Positions 36,082 to 44,185 of a DNA stretch of 44,886 nt are shown piece by piece; the stretch's first letter is position 1, and each line of letters starts with the position of its first letter. Origin of the DNA: Dethiosulfatibacter aminovorans DSM 17477 (GTDB lineage: Bacteria; Bacillota; Clostridia; Tissierellales; Dethiosulfatibacteraceae); contig NZ_FQZL01000033.1 in NCBI RefSeq assembly GCF_900142005.1, forward strand, positions 1 through 44,886. Reading direction: 5' to 3'. Under the pieces are notes generated by a model. That model searched no databases and was not told the DNA's origin. It saw nothing but the letters and a program-made list of their open reading frames with translations. The translations under genes were made by a program, and so were the position numbers.

Positions 36082-36753
36082 ATGTATACAGACGAATTGA
36101 AGAGACATGCTTTCAAGATACTGAAGGAATACTGGGTGCAGGCTGTAATAGTGACCTTTGTAGTATGGCTGTTGACAGATGCATACACGCAGCAGAATTT
36201 TGTGGATATCACCCAGCACGGCGGACAGATTGAAAGATTCAACACTGCAAATCTATTGAGTCTCCTCGTTACAGGTCCATTGTCCCTTGGGGTGGCAAGG
36301 TTTTACATGGCCATAGAAAAGAAGAAGAAGGACCTTAACTTCTATATGATTTTCGACAGCTTCAAAGACTTCAAGAGAACCTTTCTCTATCATGTGCTTT
36401 CCTCAATATTCATAATTCTCTGGTCATTGCTTCTAATAGTTCCGGGAATAATTGCAGCCATAAGATATTCAATGTCATATTATCTGCTGGCTGAAAATCC
36501 TGACATGGAAGCCATGGAGGCCTTGAGAAAATCATCGGATCTTATGAACGGACACAAGTGGGAGTTTTTCAAGTTTTGTCTATCATTCATCGGATGGGCT
36601 ATCCTGTGTCTCCTAACCATGGGAATAGGATTTTTAGTGCTGATACCGTATTTTCAGATGTCAAAGCTCTATTTCTACAGGTCGATAACATCAACAAAGA
36701 AGAGAGGCGGCAAGAGGAACGGAAAGACATATTATCTTGATGATAGGGAATAG
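36082..36753 (+). CDS. DUF975 family membrane protein
   Basis: I chose ATG 36082 because AAAGGAG lies eight bases before it; TTG 36064 and ATG 36076 are less well placed. The 223-residue protein has four to five membrane helices and the conserved pattern of DUF975: a charged N-terminal helix ending LKEYW, GPLSLGVARFYMA, SLLLIVPGIIAAIRYSMSYYLLAENP and ALRKSSDLMNGHKWEFF. The biochemical role of the family is not known. The basic, Lys/Arg-rich C-terminus lies inside. It is about 140 bases after the phosphatase fusion and may or may not be in the same transcript. Confidence 0.85.
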   Translation: MYTDELKRHAFKILKEYWVQAVIVTFVVWLLTDAYTQQNFVDITQHGGQIERFNTANLLSLLVTGPLSLGVARFYMAIEKKKKDLNFYMIFDSFKDFKRTFLYHVLSSIFIILWSLLLIVPGIIAAIRYSMSYYLLAENPDMEAMEALRKSSDLMNGHKWEFFKFCLSFIGWAILCLLTMGIGFLVLIPYFQMSKLYFYRSITSTKKRGGKRNGKTYYLDDRE

Positions 36754-36828
36754 ATTGAGGACGTTTTAATAAATCAAGGAAGCTTCAATACAGAACAAAA
36801 AAACATCATGACTCACTCTGTGCAAACG

Positions 36829-36857
36829 TTTACAAATTTGGATTTTCATGCTATAAT
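36829..36857 (+). promoter_or_regulatory. Strong sigma-A promoter of the candidate RNA gene
   Basis: TTTACA and TATAAT are separated by exactly 17 bases. No start codon with a ribosome binding site and long frame follows, so the promoter appears to drive a non-coding transcript starting near 36864. Confidence 0.7.
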
Positions 36858-36863
36858 AATAGT

Positions 36864-37181
36864 ACAACAAGAGCAGTATTCATAAAAATTGAAAGTACAA
36901 AATAAAAGTTAACGAAAATCTAAATATCTTGATGAAGATAAAAAGAAATCTTGAAGGAATTCAAGAAAGTACCTTGAAAATAATCAAGAGAAAGAGATTT
37001 ATCAATAACTCTAAAAGTACCTTCAAAGAATAAATGAATACATGCATTGCTGTAGTAATTGTTCTAGGGATGGAACATTACGAAATCTGCCTAGGGGCAA
37101 AACCCGAAAGGAGTAACATGAAAGCAGATGTATAGGAACTAGTTCTATTGGAGAAATCTGAAAGAACTAGTTTCCTTTTTT
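36864..37181 (+). ncRNA. Candidate structured non-coding RNA, about 320 nt, family not identified
   Basis: Between a near-consensus promoter and a strong terminator lie several stems: TATCTT/AAGATA (36925-36940), TCTTGAA/TTCAAGA with a GGAA tetraloop (36949-36966), CTTGA/TCAAG (36973-36988), a bulged GTAATTGTTC/GAACATTAC stem (37055-37081), and ATCTGC/GCAGAT enclosing GGG/CCC (37085-37129). The heptamer AAAGTAC occurs three times, twice continuing as AAAGTACCTT. None of the riboswitch classes I know fits. raiA RNA, 6S RNA and clostridial riboswitch covariance models should be tried. Confidence 0.55.
37135..37181 (+). terminator. Terminator of the candidate RNA gene
   Basis: GGAACTAGTTCT pairs with AGAACTAGTTTCC around a loop of 16 bases and is followed by six T residues. 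Confidence 0.85.
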
Positions 37182-37200
37182 GACAAAAAACATATTAAGG

Positions 37201-37313
37201 TAAAGCAAGTATAGCAATTTGTTCCCTACTCAATTCAGCACGATAATCTTTATTTGATAATGATGATTATCATGCTTCAATTCGAGACCTCACAAATTGC
37301 TATACTTGCTTTA
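37201..37313. repeat. 22-bp perfect inverted repeat with 69-base spacer
   Basis: The arms 37201-37222 and 37292-37313 are exact reverse complements. The spacer holds a second palindrome, TGATAAT and ATTATCA around four bases (37255-37272). As RNA it would form a long hairpin; as DNA it could be a miniature element or a regulator site. It lies directly after the terminator of the candidate RNA and before the RidA promoter. Confidence 0.8.
37256..37274. promoter_or_regulatory. Fur-box-like sequence
   Basis: GATAATGATGATTATCATG matches the classical 19-bp Fur consensus at 15 of 19 positions when aligned by eye. It lies in the loop of the long inverted repeat. No iron-transport gene is adjacent, so function is uncertain. 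Confidence 0.35.
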
Positions 37314-37400
37314 TAGTTTTCATGTTTAGTTATTATTTAGGGAAAATATGAAATCTTTAAGATGGATTGTCCCAATAGTAAAGATTCTGTTCTTGAATTA

Positions 37401-37429
37401 TTGATAGCTTTGAGGTTACCTGATAGAAT
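37401..37429 (+). promoter_or_regulatory. Sigma-A promoter of the RidA-family gene
   Basis: TTGATA and TAGAAT are separated by 17 bases, 54 bases before the start codon. Confidence 0.6.
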
Positions 37430-37483
37430 GGTTTTGGGTAAAAAACAAATATGATCATAGAATAAATACATGAGGAGAAGCAG

Positions 37484-37897
37484 ATGAAAAAGAAGATATT
37501 TTTCTCAAAGAAGGTTGTAGCACCTACGCCAAGCTATTCCCAGGCTGTGGTTTACAACGGAGTGGCATCTACCTGCGGTCAGTTGAGTCAGGCCCTTGAC
37601 GGAAGCATAATTCCCGGTACAGTTGAAGAGCAGACAAGAAATATATTGAACAACATAAAGGTCATTGCAGAGGAACTTGGATCAACTATGGAGGATGTCC
37701 TGACGACGTCATTCTATTTCGCCGACAATACCGTGTTCCCCGAATTTGACAAGGTATACAGGGAGTATTTTCCCAACAATCCACCTGCGAGGGTTGCTAC
37801 AATAAGCAGCGAAATCTACGGAGGACTTGCCCTTGAAATGAGCGCGACAATAGCCGTTGACGAAGACAAGATACCTGCAGAAAACATCATAGGATAA
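37484..37897 (+). CDS. RidA/YjgF/YER057c-family protein
   Basis: RidA proteins hydrolyse reactive enamine/imine intermediates released by PLP enzymes acting on serine or threonine. The 137-residue protein keeps SYSQAVVYNGV, CGQLSQ, EEQTRNILNNIKVIAEELGS, the carboxylate-binding arginine in PPARVAT and the LEMSATIAV strand. The C-terminus is about ten residues longer than typical. AGGAGAAG precedes ATG 37484. It is monocistronic, with its own promoter and terminator. The role fits an amino-acid-fermenting anaerobe. Confidence 0.92.
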   Translation: MKKKIFFSKKVVAPTPSYSQAVVYNGVASTCGQLSQALDGSIIPGTVEEQTRNILNNIKVIAEELGSTMEDVLTTSFYFADNTVFPEFDKVYREYFPNNPPARVATISSEIYGGLALEMSATIAVDEDKIPAENIIG

Positions 37898-37907
37898 CAA
37901 AAAACCT

Positions 37908-37958
37908 AAAAGACTGCACAGTGATATGTATCAAATATCATTGGGCAGTCTTTTTTTT
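37908..37958 (+). terminator. Rho-independent terminator of the RidA gene
   Basis: AAAAGACTGC pairs with GCAGTCTTTT, with an inner TGATAT/ATATCA stem, followed by eight T residues. Confidence 0.9.
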
Positions 37959-38023
37959 ATAGCTTAGGAAGGTTAAACAAAGATTGTCCTTGTCAACGTA
38001 TATTTTTTATTGTTTAAGTACAA

Positions 38024-39004
38024 TCAATGGTGATTTCCCCTCAGATCGTATTTCTTTACCTTGTTGAACAGTTGCCTTTCGCTTATTTCGAGGGCCCTTG
38101 ATGCGTCAGGCACATTGTTGTCGAAATGGTCAAGAACGTATATGAGGTATTCCTTTTCCTTTTCGTCCCTGAAATCCCGCAGGGGCATTATTTTCTTTTC
38201 ACAGTTTGACTTGTTTTTTCTTCCAATAGAGTGGACTATGGGTATTCCCTGTTCGGTGATTACTCCGTCTTCCGAGAGTACAACCATCCTGTCCGTAATG
38301 TTTTTCAATTCCCTCAGGTTGCCGGGATAGTCATATTCGTAGAGGAATTTCATGGCTTCAGGCGATATTTCACTGATAATTATGTCATTTTCCTCCTGTG
38401 ACTTCTTGAGCATGAAATTAAGCAGGTCTTCAAAATCATCCATCCTCTCCCTGAGGGAGGGTACCCTTATTACGATGGTGCTGATCCTGTAGACAAAGTC
38501 TTCACGGAGCCTGTGGTCAATGACTGCATCATCAATGTTTATATTAGTAGCCGTTATGAGCCTGAAGTCTATTTCCTTTTCCTCATTGCTGCCTACTCTT
38601 GCTATCCTTTTGGTTTCAAGTGTCCTGAGGAGCTTTATCTGTGTCTGTAGTGACAAGTCCCCTATCTCGTCAAGAAAAAGGGTGCCGTGGTTGGCATTCT
38701 CTATCTTTCCCATTTTTGTATTGGTTGCTCCCGTGAAGGCTCCCTTGACATGACCGAAAAGTTCACTTTCAAGAAGGGTTTCAGTATAGGAGGAACAGTT
38801 TATGGTTACCAGGGGCATTTCGTTGCGGCGGCCCATATAATGGATATACCTGGCGGTGACATCCTTTCCGGAACCTGACTCTCCTACGAGCATTATATTT
38901 ACATTGCTCCTCGCTGCCTGGTTGCAGAGCTTAAGCATTTTCTGATATGTCTTGCTTTTTGAATTGATTATGTATTTCTTGAAGAAATCCTCTTTATATC
39001 CCAT
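38024..39004 (-). CDS. Sigma-54-dependent transcription activator (AAA+ and Fis-type HTH only)
   Basis: The 326-residue protein is an enhancer-binding protein of the PspF layout: no N-terminal receiver, PAS or ACT domain, an AAA+ domain with Walker A GESGSGKD (41-48), the sigma-54-contacting loop GAFTGA (88-93) and Walker B GTLFLDEIGD (107-116), then a C-terminal Fis-type helix-turn-helix (NNVPDASRALEISERQLFNKVKK). A GGAG site lies seven bases before the ATG. It is divergent from the glycine reductase operon, which has a -24/-12 promoter, so it is the likely activator. How it senses the signal is unclear without a sensory domain. Confidence 0.93.
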   Translation of the reverse strand: MGYKEDFFKKYIINSKSKTYQKMLKLCNQAARSNVNIMLVGESGSGKDVTARYIHYMGRRNEMPLVTINCSSYTETLLESELFGHVKGAFTGATNTKMGKIENANHGTLFLDEIGDLSLQTQIKLLRTLETKRIARVGSNEEKEIDFRLITATNINIDDAVIDHRLREDFVYRISTIVIRVPSLRERMDDFEDLLNFMLKKSQEENDIIISEISPEAMKFLYEYDYPGNLRELKNITDRMVVLSEDGVITEQGIPIVHSIGRKNKSNCEKKIMPLRDFRDEKEKEYLIYVLDHFDNNVPDASRALEISERQLFNKVKKYDLRGNHH

Positions 39005-39212
39005 ATCAATCTCCAGATTGTTTAATTCAATAGTATTTTGTTTTTTATAGTTTATTTTTATGGATTAAAAAGTTAAAAGAATGCAATTCCTTTAAACCCT
39101 GGTATCACAAGATTAAGAGAGTATCGAAGCGTTTTTGTAATTGCTCGTAAGGTCGATTCGGCATACCACATTCTTATGTTGTTGATTTCATTATAACATT
39201 TTTCTATAAATA

Positions 39213-39250
39213 ACTGAAATAAATTTCAGTATTTATGAAAAAAATTTCAG
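39213..39250. promoter_or_regulatory. Candidate enhancer (upstream activator sequence) for the sigma-54 activator
   Basis: ACTGAAAT and ATTTCAGT form a perfect 8-bp palindrome with a two-base centre, followed by a further ATTTCAG half-site at 39244-39250. It is about 140 bases upstream of the -24 element, a normal distance for an enhancer-binding protein. Confidence 0.5.
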
Positions 39251-39358
39251 AAAAATGGAGATATAAAGTGAGTTCGGGCGCGGAAAAGACAACGTTTTCA
39301 GAGTTTGTTAAAAAAAATACATTGGGAAATCAACAGCCATGAAACTATGTTAAATTTT

Positions 39359-39374
39359 TGGCACAGTACTTGCT
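39359..39374 (+). promoter_or_regulatory. Sigma-54 (-24/-12) promoter of the glycine reductase operon
   Basis: TGGCACAGTACTTGCT matches the consensus TGGCAC-N5-TTGC exactly in both boxes, with GG at -24 and GC at -12 correctly spaced. It is 60 bases before the grdX start, with transcription expected to begin near 39385. Confidence 0.85.
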
Positions 39375-39434
39375 TAGTAGTATTACAAGAATAAGTTTAA
39401 GAGACAAAAGTAATATTGAATACAGGAGGTACAG

Positions 39435-39848
39435 ATGTCTAAGTCGGAAGAAATAGTGCTTGTTACAAACAACGACAGATTCCTGAGTCGTGAAGACGGG
39501 AATTATACACTTATGTATGAGGATTGTTCATACATGGATGTACTTAATTCTGTAAGGAACAGGGTTCATTCGAATTACAGGATTTTGACTCATCCCATGG
39601 CAGGAAGTCTTAAGCCCAACCAGACACCTTACAAGTCCGTTCTTTTGATCAAGGATGAAACAATTGATTTCAAGAGCTTGGAAATGATTGAAAGTGCCAT
39701 TGCTTCGGCTGAGAAGTTCATGAAATTCAGGAAGCTTCCCAACTGGACCGAGAAATGCCTTCGAGATTTCAAGACTCTGGACTTGTCCTTTATTGAAGGT
39801 GCATTGCTTAATAAGAGCAGGAACTCTTATTATATTAAAACTAATTAA
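39435..39848 (+). CDS. grdX: GrdX family protein, first gene of the glycine reductase operon
   Basis: GrdX is a small cytoplasmic protein of unknown function found at the head of glycine reductase operons. The 137-residue protein begins SKSEEIVLVTNND and contains a conserved VLLIKDE segment; no catalytic motif or membrane helix is visible. An AGGAGG site precedes ATG 39435. It lies 14 bases before grdE in the same transcript. Confidence 0.85.
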   Translation: MSKSEEIVLVTNNDRFLSREDGNYTLMYEDCSYMDVLNSVRNRVHSNYRILTHPMAGSLKPNQTPYKSVLLIKDETIDFKSLEMIESAIASAEKFMKFRKLPNWTEKCLRDFKTLDLSFIEGALLNKSRNSYYIKTN

Positions 39849-39862
39849 ACGGAGGTAGAATT

Positions 39863-41149
39863 TTGAAGCTGGAATTAGGAAAAATAATGATTAACGATGT
39901 TCAATTTGGTTCTGAAACCAAGGTTGAAAACGGGACATTGTATGTGAACAAGGAAGAAATCAGTGCCATGGTCCTTGAAGACAAAAGGCTTATAAAAGCA
40001 GAAGTTGAACTCGCAAGACCTGGCGAGTCAGTAAGAATTGCTCCTGTCAAGGATGTAATCGAGCCAAGGGTGAAGGTGGAAGGCAAGGGACAGATTTTTC
40101 CGGGGATAATCAACAAGGTAAAGACTGTAGGCGAGGGAAGAACCCATGCACTGGTAGGTTCCAATGTAATTACCTGCGGTAAGATTGTAGGATTCCAGGA
40201 AGGGCTCATTGACATGTCCGGACCTACTGCAAAGTACACTCCATTCTCGAAGACAAACAATGTATGCGTGGTAATTGAAGGATACGAAGGAATAGAGACT
40301 CATGACTATGAGGAGGCTGGAAGGCTTGCAGGACTAAAGGTTGCTGCATATATCGGAGAGGCAGGGAGAAACGTGGAGCCTGATGAAATAGTGACATACG
40401 AGACAAAGCCTCTCCTTGAACAGGTGCAGCAGTATCCTGATCTTCCAAAGGTTGGATATGTGCACATGCTCCAGTCACAGGGACTGCTTCACGATACTTA
40501 CTATTACGGTGTTGATGCAAAGGTTATGGTTCCAACATTCATGTATCCCACTGAAATGATGGACGGAGCCATTGTAAGCGGAAACTGTGTTGCACCCTGC
40601 GACAAGGTTACAACCTTCCACCACTTCAACAATCCTGTAATAGAAGACCTTTACGAAAGACATGGAAAGGATATCAACTTCATAGGCGTTATTCTTACAA
40701 ATGAGAATGTATGGCTTATGGACAAGGAAAGATCTTCTGACATGACTGCCAAGCTTTGCAGACACCTTTGTCTTGACGGAGTAATAATAACCGAGGAAGG
40801 ATATGGAAATCCGGATACGGACATTATGATGAATACACAGAAGGTTTCCCAGGAAGGAATCGACGTAGTAATGATTACTGACGAGTTCCCCGGAAGAGAT
40901 GGAAAATCCCAGTCTGTTGCAGATACCGTGCCTGAAGCTGATGCCCTTGTATCATGCGGAAACGGTAATGTAATCGAATACTTCCCTCCAATGGACAAGG
41001 TTATAGGAACCCTTGACTATGTGGAGACCATGATAGGCGGATACGAAGGAAGCTTGAAGGAAGACGGAAGCATCGAGGCGGAAATACAAATAATAATTGC
41101 ATCTACTATTGCCAACGGATACAACACCCTGGCTGCAAGAGGCTATTAA
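39863..41149 (+). CDS. grdE: Glycine reductase complex component B, alpha/beta proprotein
   Basis: GrdE is a proprotein that cleaves itself at an Asn-Cys bond; the new N-terminal cysteine becomes the pyruvoyl group that binds glycine. In this 428-residue protein the site is SGNCVAPC, and the cysteine is residue 242, the position reported for this enzyme in other clostridia. The start is TTG 39863, fixed by GGAGG upstream and by the conserved LELGKIMINDVQFG start. With GrdB it forms substrate-binding protein B. It lies between grdX and grdB with 11 bases to the latter. Confidence 0.95.
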   Translation: MKLELGKIMINDVQFGSETKVENGTLYVNKEEISAMVLEDKRLIKAEVELARPGESVRIAPVKDVIEPRVKVEGKGQIFPGIINKVKTVGEGRTHALVGSNVITCGKIVGFQEGLIDMSGPTAKYTPFSKTNNVCVVIEGYEGIETHDYEEAGRLAGLKVAAYIGEAGRNVEPDEIVTYETKPLLEQVQQYPDLPKVGYVHMLQSQGLLHDTYYYGVDAKVMVPTFMYPTEMMDGAIVSGNCVAPCDKVTTFHHFNNPVIEDLYERHGKDINFIGVILTNENVWLMDKERSSDMTAKLCRHLCLDGVIITEEGYGNPDTDIMMNTQKVSQEGIDVVMITDEFPGRDGKSQSVADTVPEADALVSCGNGNVIEYFPPMDKVIGTLDYVETMIGGYEGSLKEDGSIEAEIQIIIASTIANGYNTLAARGY

Positions 41150-41160
41150 GGAGGAATAAC

Positions 41161-42468
41161 ATGAGTAAAATCAAGGTAGTACATTATATAAACAACTTCT
41201 TTGCAAACATAGGCGGAGAAGAAAAGGCGGATGTTCCACCGGAAATAAGAGAAGGAAAAGTGGGTCCGGGACTTGCTCTTGAAGCTGCACTTGGAGAAGG
41301 GTATGAGATAGTTGCAACTGCAATCTGTGGAGATTCCTATTTTGGAGAAAATATGGAAGATGCCAAGGCAACTCTTGTTGATATGATATCAGGGTATGAA
41401 CCAGACCTTTTCGTTGCAGGACCTGCTTTTAATGCCGGAAGATACGGAACTGCCTGCGGAAGCATAGCAAAGGAAATAGAAGAGAAACTTGAAATTCCGG
41501 TTGTTACGGGTATGTATCCCGAGAATCCAGGTGTGGACATGTACAAGCTGGACCTTCATATAATCGAGACTTCCATTTCTGCAGCAGGAATGAGAAAGGC
41601 AATGGGCAAAATAGCCAACATTGCAAAGAAACTGGTGAACAAGGAAGAAATCCTTTCACCAGTTGAAGAAGGATATATTGAAAGAGGAATAAGGGTCAAC
41701 TACTTCAACGAGGAAAGAGGATCCAAAAGAGCCGTTGAAATGCTGGTCAAGAAGATGAAGAAGGAAGCATTTACTACTGAATATCCAATGCCTGTATTCG
41801 ACAGGGTGGATCCCATGCCGGCAATCAAGGATCTTTCAAAAGTCAAGGTTGCGGTAGTGACTTCAGGTGGACTAGTTCCTCAGGGAAATCCTGACAGGAT
41901 AGAGTCTTCAAGTGCTACAAAATATGGAATATACAGTATTGCAGGAATGGATTCAATGGACAAGAAGGATTTCATGACTATCCACGGCGGATATGACAGG
42001 GCATTCATAACTGAAGATCCAAACCTGTGCATACCCCTTGATGTTCTTCGCGAATATGAGAAGGAAGGCGTAATTGGAGAACTTGCAGACTACTATGTAG
42101 CAACAACAGGAACCGGAACCTCTGTAGGAAATGCAAAAGGATTCGGAGAGTCATTCAGCAAGAAGCTTGTAGAAGACGGAATAGGCGCAGTTCTCTTGAC
42201 ATCCACCTGAGGTACCTGTACACGTTGCGGTGCAACAATGGTTAAGGAAATAGAAAGGGCAGGAATCCCTGTAGTTCATATGGCAACAATTATACCGATT
42301 TCACTGACAATAGGAGCAAACAGGATAGTACCTGCAGTCAGCATACCTCATCCTCTCGGAAACCCTGCATTGTCAGACGAAGACAGCAAGGAAATAAGAC
42401 GGGAACTGGTAGGAAGAGCATTCAAGGCACTCCAGACAGAAATAGACGGCCAAACTGTTTTCGAGTAG
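41161..42468 (+). CDS. grdB: Glycine reductase complex component B, gamma subunit, selenoprotein
   Basis: The gene is continuous if TGA 42208-42210 is read as selenocysteine: the same frame gives LLTST-U-GTCTRCGATMVKEIE and runs to TAG 42466-42468, 435 residues in all with Sec350. UxxCxxC is the expected active site; the selenol attacks the glycine imine bound to the GrdE pyruvoyl group and passes the carboxymethyl group to GrdA. AAGGAGG precedes ATG 41161. A GTTGC/GCAAC hairpin 13 bases after the TGA is a candidate SECIS element. Automatic gene callers would split this gene in two. Confidence 0.96.
42211..42240 (+). promoter_or_regulatory. Candidate bacterial SECIS element of grdB
   Basis: Just after the UGA codon, GTTGC and GCAAC pair around a three-base loop containing G residues at 42224-42236. 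Position and loop fit SelB-recognised hairpins, but such elements in clostridia are variable. Confidence 0.5.
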
Positions 42469-42475
42469 TTTTAAG

Positions 42476-42571
42476 ACAAAGCAAAGTTGAGTTTATTCAT
42501 GAAATTTGAAGAGTATAGATGCATCAACTGTACACGAAAAATAGAATGAATAAGAACGAAACTTGCTTTGT
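42476..42571 (+). repeat. Long imperfect hairpin between grdB and trxB
   Basis: ACAAAGCAAAGTT (42476-42488) pairs with AACTTGCTTTGT (42560-42571) with one bulge, and inside it TTTATTCAT (42492-42500) pairs with ATGAATAA (42546-42553). There is no T run, so it looks like an RNA-processing or stability element rather than a terminator. Confidence 0.55.
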
Positions 42572-42626
42572 ATTAAAACAACATTAAATAAAGACAAAGC
42601 ATATAAAAGCAACACAGGAGAATAAC

Positions 42627-43565
42627 ATGGAAAATACATATGATGTAATAATAATAGGAGCAGGCCCTGCGGGCCTGTCTTCAGGACTATATGCTTCGAG
42701 GGCAAAACTCAATACCCTTATCCTTGAAAAAGGCAAGACAGGGGGACAGATAGTGACAACCGATGAGGTGGCAAACTATCCAGGCTCCATTGAAGATGCA
42801 ACAGGACCATCCATAATAGCAAGGATGGCAAAGCAGGCCGAGGAATTCGGAGCTGTAAGAAAAAAAGATGCCGTACTTGACATTGACCTTGAAGGCAAGG
42901 TGAAGACGGTGAAATGTCAGAATGGTCAATACAAGGCAAAGGCTGTAATCCTGGCAACAGGAGCAAATCCAAGAAAGATTGGATGTCCTGGCGAAATAGA
43001 ACTGACAGGAAAGGGAGTGTCTTACTGTGCAACATGTGATGCCGACTTTTTCACTGATTTTGAAGTATTCGTAATAGGTGGTGGAGACTCGGCAGTTGAA
43101 GAGGCCATGTATCTTACAAAGTTCGCTAGAAAGGTGACAGTGGTTCACAGAAGAGATCAGCTGAGGGCTGCAAAATCTATCCAGGACAAGGCATTTGCAA
43201 ACGACAAGCTTGAATTTCTCTGGGACTCCACAGTTGAGGAAATCAAGGGAGACGGAATGGTTGAATCCATAGTTTTCAAGAACACCAAGACAGGCGAACT
43301 GTCTGAATATAATGCCCATGAGGATGACGGTACCTTTGGAGTATTCCCCTTCATAGGCTTCACTCCTACAAGCCGCCTCTTCAAGGGCAAGGTTGCAATG
43401 GACGAAGGCGGATACATCAAGACCGACGACAACATGAAGACAGATGTTGAAGGAGTCTTTGCGGCAGGAGACATAAGGGTCAAGTCTTTAAGACAGGTAA
43501 TAACTGCAGCTGCAGACGGAGCCATAGCTGCAGTACAGGCAGAACGCTATATAGAATCTTTATAA
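42627..43565 (+). CDS. trxB: Thioredoxin reductase
   Basis: TrxB passes electrons from NADPH through FAD to thioredoxin. The 312-residue protein has the FAD loop IIGAGPAGLSSGLYASRA, the redox pair CATC (residues 134-137), the NADPH loop VIGGGDSAVEEAMYL with HRRDQLRA, and the closing GVFAAGDIR motif. It is encoded inside the glycine reductase operon, where it supplies the reducing power for glycine reduction. An AGGAG site precedes ATG 42627. Confidence 0.96.
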   Translation: MENTYDVIIIGAGPAGLSSGLYASRAKLNTLILEKGKTGGQIVTTDEVANYPGSIEDATGPSIIARMAKQAEEFGAVRKKDAVLDIDLEGKVKTVKCQNGQYKAKAVILATGANPRKIGCPGEIELTGKGVSYCATCDADFFTDFEVFVIGGGDSAVEEAMYLTKFARKVTVVHRRDQLRAAKSIQDKAFANDKLEFLWDSTVEEIKGDGMVESIVFKNTKTGELSEYNAHEDDGTFGVFPFIGFTPTSRLFKGKVAMDEGGYIKTDDNMKTDVEGVFAAGDIRVKSLRQVITAAADGAIAAVQAERYIESL

Positions 43566-43618
43566 GACACATTATTGCGTATTGCATTAAACAACATTAA
43601 AGTAAAAAGGAGATCAAT

Positions 43619-43936
43619 ATGTTAGCAGTAGACAAGAAAACATTTGAAGAAGAAGTATTAGGAGCTCAAGGATATACACTTGTAGACTTCTGGAGCGAAG
43701 GATGCGAGCCATGCAAGGCGTTGATGCCTGATGTAGAGGAGTTGGCAAGTGAATTCGACGGGAAGGTCAAGTTTACTAAGCTTGACACAGGCAAGGCAAG
43801 AAGGCTTGCAATATCACAAAGAGTTCTTGGACTTCCAACAATAGCACTCTACAAGGGCGGAGAAAAAATTGCCGAAGTTACAAAGGACGATGCGACGAAG
43901 GAAGGTATCAGGGAGATGATTGCAACAAATATTTAA
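43619..43936 (+). CDS. trxA: Thioredoxin with atypical active site, glycine reductase-associated
   Basis: The 105-residue protein has the thioredoxin fold ([23 protein letters not shown], cis-proline segment [12 protein letters not shown]). The active site reads GCEPC (Cys29, Cys32) in place of the usual WCGPC. The glycine-reductase-linked thioredoxin of Eubacterium (Peptoclostridium) acidaminophilum is, to my knowledge, similarly changed (GCVPC), so this variant marks the specialised electron donor that re-reduces the oxidised GrdA. AAAAGGAG precedes the ATG. Its partner is the TrxB encoded just upstream. Confidence 0.93.
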   Translation: MLAVDKKTFEEEVLGAQGYTLVDFWSEGCEPCKALMPDVEELASEFDGKVKFTKLDTGKARRLAISQRVLGLPTIALYKGGEKIAEVTKDDATKEGIREMIATNI

Positions 43937-43963
43937 GACGACGTACGGTTTTGGATTAATGGT

Positions 43964-44078
43964 ATTAACATGAACTTAAAAAGTTTCGTGTTAATATATG
44001 AAAGTTTATCATAATACGTATAGTAGTGAAGCAATTATGAATAACAGCGAGGTCTCGACTTCGACGACCTTGAATCAA
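43964..44078 (+). repeat. Two hairpins between trxA and grdA
   Basis: TTAACATGAA pairs with the TTTCGTGTTAA arm (about 43964-43997), and AGGTC..TCGA pairs with TCGA..GACCT (about 44052-44074) with a single bulged base. Neither is followed by a T run. The gap of 249 bases holds no gene. These structures may protect or process the grdA message. Confidence 0.5.
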
Positions 44079-44185
44079 CATTATAAATTAAAGATTCATG
44101 GAAGGAGGGAGTAGGGAGCTGTTAGGCATGATTGTGGAACGATTCATATTTCAACTTTCACAAATAAAATCAAGGAGGAATAGGA

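Larger units (their letters stand above)
36754..37483. other. 730-base protein-free region with promoters, structured RNA candidate and long inverted repeat
   Basis: No convincing protein gene is present on either strand. The region contains, in order, a near-consensus promoter (36829-36857), a hairpin-rich segment ending in a terminator (to 37181), a 22-bp perfect inverted repeat (37201-37313) with an inner palindrome, and the promoter of the RidA gene (37401-37429). Each is listed separately. Confidence 0.7.
39005..39434. other. Divergent regulatory region between the sigma-54 activator and the glycine reductase operon
   Basis: These 430 bases contain no gene. They hold a TTTCAG-type palindrome (39213-39230), an extra ATTTCAG half-site (39244-39250), the -24/-12 promoter (39359-39374) and a leader of about 50 bases to grdX. 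The activator's own promoter is probably an AT-rich TATAAA-like sequence near 39045 on the minus strand. Confidence 0.7.

Noticed and set aside
37085..37130. Resemblance to a c-di-GMP-I (GEMM) riboswitch
   Set aside because: GGGGCAAAACCCGAAAGG recalls the GEMM core, but the essential GGACGCAAAGCC part and tetraloop-receptor arm are missing, and no fitting downstream gene lies in the same transcript.
42208..42210. TGA in grdB as a nonsense mutation or frameshift
   Set aside because: The frame continues without shift into the conserved UxxCxxC region and the normal C-terminus, so it is recoding to selenocysteine.
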